Origin: Nocardioides sp. Root682
Lineage (GTDB): Bacteria; Actinomycetota; Actinomycetes; Propionibacteriales; Nocardioidaceae
NCBI RefSeq assembly: GCF_001427795.1
Contig: NZ_LMHJ01000001.1
Span: 1,334,281 to 1,398,280 of the forward strand
DNA length: 64,000 nt
Reading direction: 5' to 3'
Positions 58,505 through 64,000 of the stretch are shown here, piece by piece. The notes beneath the pieces are model-generated. The model worked only from the letters and a program-made list of their open reading frames with translations, made no database searches and was not told the DNA's origin. How positions within the stretch are numbered: the first letter of the stretch is position 1; every line of letters begins with the position of its first letter. A program made the position numbers and the translations under genes.

Positions 58505-60984
58505 TGGACGTCTCCTTCTGCGCGGTCGACGGTTCCGGACATGCCCGTCGCTGGGTCGAAGTGGGGAGCCGCGGCGCCGGTCGTCTCGCCACCGGAACCG
58601 CCGCTGTTGATCGCCCGCCAGACCCGTTCGGGTGTGCAGGGCATCTGGATGTCGGTCACACCGAACTGACGAACCGCGTCGACCACGGCGTTGACCACGG
58701 CCGGCGTCGAGGCGATGGTGCCGGCCTCGCCGACACCCTTCGTGCCGAGGGTGTTGGTGGTCGACGGCGAGGTGGTGTGGTCGACCTCGAACGTGATCGT
58801 GTCGGCCGCGGTGGGCAGCAGGTAGTCGACGAACGAACCCGTGACCAGGGTGCCGTTCTCGTCGTACACGGCCTCTTCCCAGAGGGCCTGCGCGATGCCC
58901 TGGACGAGGCCGCCGTGGACCTGTCCAGCCACGATGAGCGGGTTGATCACGTTGCCGATGTCGTCGCAGCAGACGTACTTGCGCATCGTCACCTGGCCGG
59001 TCTCGGTGTCCACCTCGACCGCACACAGGTGGGTGCCGTGCGGGTAGTTGAAGTTGACGGGGTCGAACGTCGCCTCCGCGTCGATCGACGGCTCCGTCCC
59101 GTCGGGCAGGTTGTGGGCGGCGAACACCGCGGTCGCGATCTCGGTGATCGCCATCCCCTGGTCGGTGCCGCGGACGCTGAACCGGCCGTCCCCGAACTCG
59201 ACGTCGTCGACGGAGGCCTCGAGCAGGTGCGCGGCGATCGGCTTCGCCTTCTCGATGACCTTGTCGACGGCCCGGACCAGCGCCTCGCCGCCGACGACCA
59301 GGCTGCGGGACCCGTAGGTGTCGAGCCCCTTGTGGGAGATCTGGGTGTCACCGTGGAGCACCTCGACGTCCTCGAACGGGACCCCGAGCCGGTCGGCCAC
59401 GATCTGGCTGAACGCCGTCTCGTGTCCCTGCCCGTGGGCGGAGGCTCCCGTGATGACCTCGACCTTTCCGGTCGCGAGCATCCGGATCTCGGCGTGCTCC
59501 CAGCCTCCGGCGCCGTAGTTGAGCGAGCCGAGCACCCGCGACGGAGCCAGGCCGCACATCTCGGTGAACGTCGAGACACCGAGACCGAGCTGCACCCGGT
59601 CGCCGCTGGCACGGCGCTCGGCCTGCTCGGCCCGCAGGGCGTCGTACCCGAACATCTCCTTGGCGCGGGCCGTCGCCGCCTCGTAGTTGCCGGAGTCGTA
59701 CTCCAGCCCGGCCACCGTGGTGAAGGGGAACTCCTCGTGCTTGATCCAGTTCTTCTCCCGTACCTCCAGCGGGTCGACGCCCAGCTCGGCGGCCAGCTCG
59801 GTCATCAGTCGCTCGATGGCGTACGTCGCCTCCGGGCGGCCCGCGCCGCGATAGGCGTCGGTCCAGGTCTTGTTGGTGAGCACGTTGGTCGTCTGGAACT
59901 GGTAGGCCGGGAACTTGTAGATCGCGTTGAACATGAAGGCTCCGAGCACCGGCACGCCGCCGCCGACGATCGCGACGTAGGCACCGAGGTCGGCCAGCAG
60001 GTCGACCTTGAGGCCGGTGACCGTGCCGTCCTTGGTGGCCGCCAGCGTGAGTCGCTGCCACTGGTCGCGGCCGTGGTGGGCGGTGAGCAGGGACTCGCTG
60101 CGGGTCTCGGTGAACTTGACCGGCTTGCCGAGCCGACGCGCGACGGCGAAGGCGATCATCTCCTCCGGCGTCTGCTGCAGCTTGCCGCCGAAGCCGCCGC
60201 CGACGTCGGGGGCGATCACCCGGATCTTCGACTCCGGGACGCCCGTGGTCGCGGCGAGCGCGAAGCGCAGGATGTGCGGGATCTGGGTCGCCGACCAGAC
60301 CGTGATCTGCTCGCCGGTCGGGTCGACCACGACACTGCGCGGCTCCATGAAGGCGGGGATCAGCCGTTGCTGGCGGTACTCGCGCTCGATCACGATGCCG
60401 TTGGCGCGGGCCTCGGCGATGGCCGCCTCCACGTCGCCGCCGGTGCCGGCCTCAGCGGAGTCGAACCTCCAGACCGCGCTGACGTTGGTGCCGAGGTCGG
60501 GGTGCGCGAGCGCGCCGCCGTTCTCGTGGGCCAGCGCCGCCTCCTTGAGGTCGAGGGCTGCGGGCAGTACGTCGTAGTCGACCTCGACCAGCTCCGCGGC
60601 GTCGCGCGCCTCGGCCGCCGTACGGGCGACCACCACGGCCACCGTCTCGCCCGCGAAGGCGACCCGGTCCGACGGCATCGGCACGTGCGCCGGGGTGACC
60701 TGGTCGGTGACGACCGGCCAGGCGTTGATGCAGACCCCCTGCCCCTCGCCGAGGTCGGCGCCGGTCAGTACGGCGACGACGTTGGTGCTCGCCTTCGCGG
60801 CTGTCGTCTCGATGTTGGTGATCCGGGCGTGGGCGAACGGGCTGCGCACCATGGCCAGGTGCAACATCCCCGGCAGGGTGATGTTGTCGGTCCAGCGGGT
60901 GCGGCCGGTGATCAGGCGCTGGTCCTCCTTGCGGCGCCGGTCCCGCCCGATCTCGGCCTGCAGCGGCTCCTGGGTGGCAGTCAT
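58501..60984 (-). CDS. coxL: Molybdenum-binding large subunit of form II CO-dehydrogenase-like enzyme
   Basis: 827 residues. The active-site loop reads AYRGAGR (377-383), the signature of form II (BMS-type) CoxL; true form I CO dehydrogenase has AYxCSFR with a cysteine that binds copper, which is absent here. The molybdopterin-contact GGGFGGK (262-268) and the catalytic-glutamate motif GVGEAGT near the C-terminus are present. The gene order S-L-M is also that of form II. The natural substrate of form II enzymes is debated, so CO oxidation should not be assumed. Confidence 0.92.
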   Translation of the reverse strand: MTATQEPLQAEIGRDRRRKEDQRLITGRTRWTDNITLPGMLHLAMVRSPFAHARITNIETTAAKASTNVVAVLTGADLGEGQGVCINAWPVVTDQVTPAHVPMPSDRVAFAGETVAVVVARTAAEARDAAELVEVDYDVLPAALDLKEAALAHENGGALAHPDLGTNVSAVWRFDSAEAGTGGDVEAAIAEARANGIVIEREYRQQRLIPAFMEPRSVVVDPTGEQITVWSATQIPHILRFALAATTGVPESKIRVIAPDVGGGFGGKLQQTPEEMIAFAVARRLGKPVKFTETRSESLLTAHHGRDQWQRLTLAATKDGTVTGLKVDLLADLGAYVAIVGGGVPVLGAFMFNAIYKFPAYQFQTTNVLTNKTWTDAYRGAGRPEATYAIERLMTELAAELGVDPLEVREKNWIKHEEFPFTTVAGLEYDSGNYEAATARAKEMFGYDALRAEQAERRASGDRVQLGLGVSTFTEMCGLAPSRVLGSLNYGAGGWEHAEIRMLATGKVEVITGASAHGQGHETAFSQIVADRLGVPFEDVEVLHGDTQISHKGLDTYGSRSLVVGGEALVRAVDKVIEKAKPIAAHLLEASVDDVEFGDGRFSVRGTDQGMAITEIATAVFAAHNLPDGTEPSIDAEATFDPVNFNYPHGTHLCAVEVDTETGQVTMRKYVCCDDIGNVINPLIVAGQVHGGLVQGIAQALWEEAVYDENGTLVTGSFVDYLLPTAADTITFEVDHTTSPSTTNTLGTKGVGEAGTIASTPAVVNAVVDAVRQFGVTDIQMPCTPERVWRAINSGGSGGETTGAAAPHFDPATGMSGTVDRAEGDVQ

Positions 60985-61478
60985 GCCGACACCTCCTCAC
61001 CGGAGGTCGCGGCGCTGCCGACTCCGGCGGCGTGCTGCACGGCGCGGACGATGTTGTGATAGCCGGTGCAGCGGCAGAGGTTGCCCTCGAGCCCGAGCCG
61101 GATCGCCTCTTCCGAGGGGCTCGGGTTCTCCTTGAGCAGGTCGACGGTCTGCATGATCATCCCCGGCGTGCAGAAGCCGCACTGCAGTCCGTGGCACTCC
61201 CGGAAGGACTCCTGGACCGGGTGCAGGGCACCGTCCGGACCGGCCAGGCCCTCGATCGTCGTGACCTCACTGCCGTCGACCTGGACGGCGAGCACGTTGC
61301 ACGACTTCACGCTCGTGCCGTCGAGGTGGACCGTGCAGGCACCACAGTTGCTGGTGTCGCAACCGATGACCGTTCCGGTCTTGCCGAGCTTCTCGCGCAG
61401 GTACTGCACCAGCAGCATGCGGGGTTCGACGTCGTCGGACACCTGCTGACCGTCGACGGTGAGGCTGATCCGGGTCAT
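60981..61478 (-). CDS. coxS: 2Fe-2S subunit of form II CO-dehydrogenase-like enzyme
   Basis: 165 residues. The N-terminal plant-type ferredoxin domain has [16 protein letters not shown] plus a fourth cysteine at SCNVLA, and the second, all-helical 2Fe-2S domain has [11 protein letters not shown] and CRCTGY. First gene of the cox operon. Overlaps coxL by 4 bases (ATGA). The 137-base region upstream, shared with the divergent lipoprotein gene, should carry its promoter. Confidence 0.93.
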   Translation of the reverse strand: MTRISLTVDGQQVSDDVEPRMLLVQYLREKLGKTGTVIGCDTSNCGACTVHLDGTSVKSCNVLAVQVDGSEVTTIEGLAGPDGALHPVQESFRECHGLQCGFCTPGMIMQTVDLLKENPSPSEEAIRLGLEGNLCRCTGYHNIVRAVQHAAGVGSAATSGEEVSA

Positions 61479-61615
61479 GACTCTCCCTTGAGCGTGGGAC
61501 CTGTGATGTGGCTCACGCTAGGGAGGGAAGGTTGGCTAATGGTTGTGGGCGGGAGGGTCCCGGTTGCGCGCATTCGGGTCCGGAGCGGACGGGTTCGCGG
61601 CTACGGTCGGCGCTC

Positions 61616-62743
61616 ATGAGGTGTTCTCGGTGGCTGCCCCTGCTCGCGGTCGTGGCGCTCGGCATCTCCGGCTGTGGTGACGCGGACTCGTCGGCTGGCG
61701 CATCGGAGGACACCCCGGACGACGCCGTGTCGGCGTACGGCGTCCTCATCAGCGAAGACGAGTCCGCCCGGACGAACCTGGGCGAGTACGCCGATCTCGG
61801 GGACGGGCTGCGTGTCCGGCTCGACATCACGGACGTCGGTGGCGACGAGCTGGGTCCGTGGCTGACCGTGACGATGCGGACCGATAACCAGGGAGCTGAC
61901 CCACAACCGGTTCCGCGTGCGGAGCTCCACTGCGAGCAGTCCGACGACCCCGGGATGCCGTGGACCGACGACGATGCCGACTCCTCCGGCCCCGAGGACC
62001 GGGTTCTTGCCGGCGACTCGTTCGAGAGGAACGCGAAGCTCCTGCTGCCCGGCGACTCCCACATGGGCGGACCGATTCCGGAGTGCGAGGGTGAGGCCTA
62101 CCTCGCGGCAGCGACGTACGGCGACGACTGGAACAACGCCCTGGCTTCCGCGGAATGGTCAGTTCCAGCAGCGATCGTGGACGAGCTCAACGAGGCTCGC
62201 CTGGACGCCCAGCCCAGTCCCACGCTGCCGCCCGAGCCGGCCAAGGACCCTGACCGCCCCTACGCCTGGGTCGACCAGGACCAGTACTCGTCCGGCTACC
62301 AGGTGGTGGTCGTGCCCGGGATCGACGCGGCGCAAGCACTCAAGGCCCTCGCCCCCATCCGACGCAAGGCCAGTCGTGACAACTTCTGGGCCGTGGTCGT
62401 CGCCGAGCGCGAGGAGGGCGTCGTCCTCTTCACCTACGGCCTGATCCCGGACGAGCGAGTCCAGGCACTCAGCCGTGGCGGCATCGCCGCGTCGTACGGC
62501 AACACCGTCAACGGGGACGACCACGTCCTCGTGGCCCGCGACGGCAAGGTCGTGCGCAGCTTCGACCCCTTCCTCGACTTCGACTACGCCAAGACCAAGC
62601 CGTTGCCGGAGGAGAAGGGCCTCGACCTCGAGAACGACACCTGGGCGGCCTCGTGGACGCTGCTCGAGCGGCTCACGAAGATCCACGTCACCGAGGAGTG
62701 GCTGTTCGGTGCCGAGCACCCGGCCTACCTGCTGGACGACTGA
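61616..62743 (+). CDS. Lipoprotein with DUF4352-like and DUF6461-like domains
   Basis: 375 residues from the ATG at 61616. The signal peptide ends in the lipobox LGISGC (C20). Residues about 40-190 could form an immunoglobulin-like beta domain of the DUF4352 type. The C-terminal part (about 220-375), with PYAWVDQDQYSSGYQVVVVPGIDAAQALKAL and the later ASYGNTVNGDDHVLVARDGKVVRSFDP, resembles DUF6461, common in actinobacteria and of unknown function. TACGGT lies 8 bases before the ATG. Divergent from coxS. Confidence 0.7.
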   Translation: MRCSRWLPLLAVVALGISGCGDADSSAGASEDTPDDAVSAYGVLISEDESARTNLGEYADLGDGLRVRLDITDVGGDELGPWLTVTMRTDNQGADPQPVPRAELHCEQSDDPGMPWTDDDADSSGPEDRVLAGDSFERNAKLLLPGDSHMGGPIPECEGEAYLAAATYGDDWNNALASAEWSVPAAIVDELNEARLDAQPSPTLPPEPAKDPDRPYAWVDQDQYSSGYQVVVVPGIDAAQALKALAPIRRKASRDNFWAVVVAEREEGVVLFTYGLIPDERVQALSRGGIAASYGNTVNGDDHVLVARDGKVVRSFDPFLDFDYAKTKPLPEEKGLDLENDTWAASWTLLERLTKIHVTEEWLFGAEHPAYLLDD

Positions 62744-62794
62744 CCTCGCGCATGCCGCTGACCCCGCTGGTGGGCGGGGTGCGAGGCTCGGGAT

Positions 62795-64000
62795 CTATTC
62801 GTCGGGGTCGACGGTGCGTGGTGGGTCGAGTGCCCTGGTGCCGTCGGGTCCGACGAGGAAGTGTCTGCTGTTCGGGCTGGTCCACAGGTAGTACCCGGGC
62901 AGCACGATCAGGTAGCGCCATCGGCTGAAGGTCTTGGCGCGGTGATGTCGCCGGCACAGTGGGACGAGGTTGCACGGACAGGTCACGCCACCCTGCCCAT
63001 GCGGTTGCGCATGGTCGAGGTCGCAGGAGTGCCCGGTAGTCGAGCTTGTCGAGACCCCGCAGCCGGGGAACCGGCAGCTGTGATCCCTCAACTGGACCCG
63101 TTGGCGGATGCGGTCGGGGATCTCGTAGGAGTCGACCGGGACGCAATCGGCCAGATCGATGATCGGGCGCACGATGACGGTGGTGTCTCGTGCGCGGAGC
63201 CATTCCTTGATCTGCGCCGTGCTGATCGGGACCTGCTTGTCGGCCCACCGCCCCACCGGATTGGCGACCGGGTTCGGGTCGGGCTTCGCGAACGGGTTCT
63301 CGGGCTCGTTGCCTGTTTCGTCGTCGTTGAGGGTGGTGTCGGTGATGTGGACGTTCAGGACGACCTTGCGACCCGGTGAGGTGGCGATGACCTCACCGGT
63401 TTCCTCATCAGCGAAGAGCAGGTCCAGGGACAGGTCCTGGCGAGCCAGGTCGCCAGCTGACTTGGACCTGCGGACGTCGAACGAATCGGTGTCACCCAGC
63501 TTGCCTCGGACGATCGCGCGGCGGGTCAGCGCCTGGTCGAGGTCGTGGGCATCGGCGGCGTCCAGCAGGCTGTGGGACTCGACCTGGCCGTTGGAGTCGA
63601 TGTCGTCGAAGTCGAAGTGCCGCCGGTCGGCTGCGGCCTGGCGCTCTTGCTCGGCACGTTCGGGGTCGAACCGCAGGATTGCTTCAGTCACGAGGCGGTC
63701 GAGCTGTGCCCAACCCACGCCACCGACCGCTGCGAGCTGGCGGTCCACGAACGCAGCGGCCTCCGCGTTCAACGACCGGGTGAGGTCGGCGATGCGTTCG
63801 GCACGCCAGGGAGCCAACCTGCCCTCGACCACCGCGGCGTAGAGGTTGGGGAGGCGCCAGGCGCACTCGATGATCCGCCCCACATAGGCACGACCACCAT
63901 CAGGTGAGCGGCCCAGTACGGCGATGAGTTCCATCAGGTGGAATTCCGAGACCAGCGGTGCACCGTCACCCGCGATCGGGACACCGGTGTCGATGACACC
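62795..64000 (-). CDS. DUF222/HNH endonuclease (13E12 repeat family), 5' end cut by window
   Basis: About 401 residues are visible; the frame is open to the window edge (the first visible residues are GVIDTGVPIAGDGAPLVSEF), so the ATG at 63934 is internal. An N-terminal DUF222 domain is followed by a basic linker and a C-terminal HNH nuclease with CRFPGCG, CDLDHAQPHGQGG and NLVPLCRRHHRAKT; here the general-base His (LDHA) is present. The family is multicopy and mobile-element-like in mycobacteria and nocardioform actinobacteria, and its role is unsettled. Confidence 0.88.
   Translation of the reverse strand, partial: GVIDTGVPIAGDGAPLVSEFHLMELIAVLGRSPDGGRAYVGRIIECAWRLPNLYAAVVEGRLAPWRAERIADLTRSLNAEAAAFVDRQLAAVGGVGWAQLDRLVTEAILRFDPERAEQERQAAADRRHFDFDDIDSNGQVESHSLLDAADAHDLDQALTRRAIVRGKLGDTDSFDVRRSKSAGDLARQDLSLDLLFADEETGEVIATSPGRKVVLNVHITDTTLNDDETGNEPENPFAKPDPNPVANPVGRWADKQVPISTAQIKEWLRARDTTVIVRPIIDLADCVPVDSYEIPDRIRQRVQLRDHSCRFPGCGVSTSSTTGHSCDLDHAQPHGQGGVTCPCNLVPLCRRHHRAKTFSRWRYLIVLPGYYLWTSPNSRHFLVGPDGTRALDPPRTVDPDE

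Noticed and set aside
57644..59026. A 460-codon version of coxM
   Set aside because: The extra N-terminal residues are the antisense-like other frame of coxL; the GTGA overlap at 58504 gives the family start.
62795..64000. DUF222/HNH gene as evidence of a mobile element or intein insertion
   Set aside because: No terminal repeats, integrase or interrupted host gene is visible; multicopy 13E12-type genes are common as stand-alone genes.

Overview
The window looks like chromosomal DNA of a high-GC actinobacterium. GC content is very high, GTG starts are common, many promoters sit directly against start codons, and the rpsJ-to-rplQ ribosomal gene cluster, type-Z zinc S14 and FHA/ABC fusion are of actinobacterial type. 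Gene content (latex-clearing protein, form II cox genes, lysE-type exporter, 13E12-type HNH protein) fits a soil member of the Nocardioidaceae or a relative, but the genus cannot be fixed from this window alone.

Layout. 1-4761 (minus): a three-gene unit of a cyclic-nucleotide-binding protein, a large membrane iron-sulfur flavoprotein and a class III adenylate cyclase/AAA ATPase cut by the window edge. 4889-7649: crotonase and TetR genes divergent from a secreted latex-clearing-protein (Lcp) homologue, with a 35-bp operator-like palindrome between. 7665-16619: housekeeping and accessory genes (YjbR, lipoprotein, two-component system, LysR/LysE pair, small HNH protein, P-loop kinase, trypsin-like protease, VOC protein, YchF). 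16723-18524: two tandem astacin-like metalloproteases, each followed by a strong hairpin. 18575-21495: xthA, DUF6542-like protein, YciO, ispH.

21596-44197 (all minus): the S10/spc/alpha ribosomal cluster, transcribed from rpsJ (44197) down to rplQ (21596), ending at a U-tract terminator. It is interrupted between map and infA by isochorismate synthase, a TerC protein under a yybP-ykoY manganese riboswitch, an Rv1747-like FHA/ABC exporter and a luciferase-like oxidoreductase.

44690-56913: two neighbouring MoxR-ATPase operons (membrane protein/DUF4129/DUF4350/MoxR/DUF58, then MoxR/DUF58/DUF4381-like/VWA/VWA/TPR), separated by a SpoIIM/RDD pair. 56942-61478 (minus): a form II carbon-monoxide-dehydrogenase-like operon in the order coxS-coxL-coxM-coxG. 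61616-62743: lipoprotein with a DUF6461-like domain. 62795-64000 (minus): DUF222/HNH (13E12) protein cut by the window edge.

No tRNA, rRNA, CRISPR array, insertion sequence or prophage was seen. The only gene-free stretch above 300 bases is 44198-44689, upstream of rpsJ.
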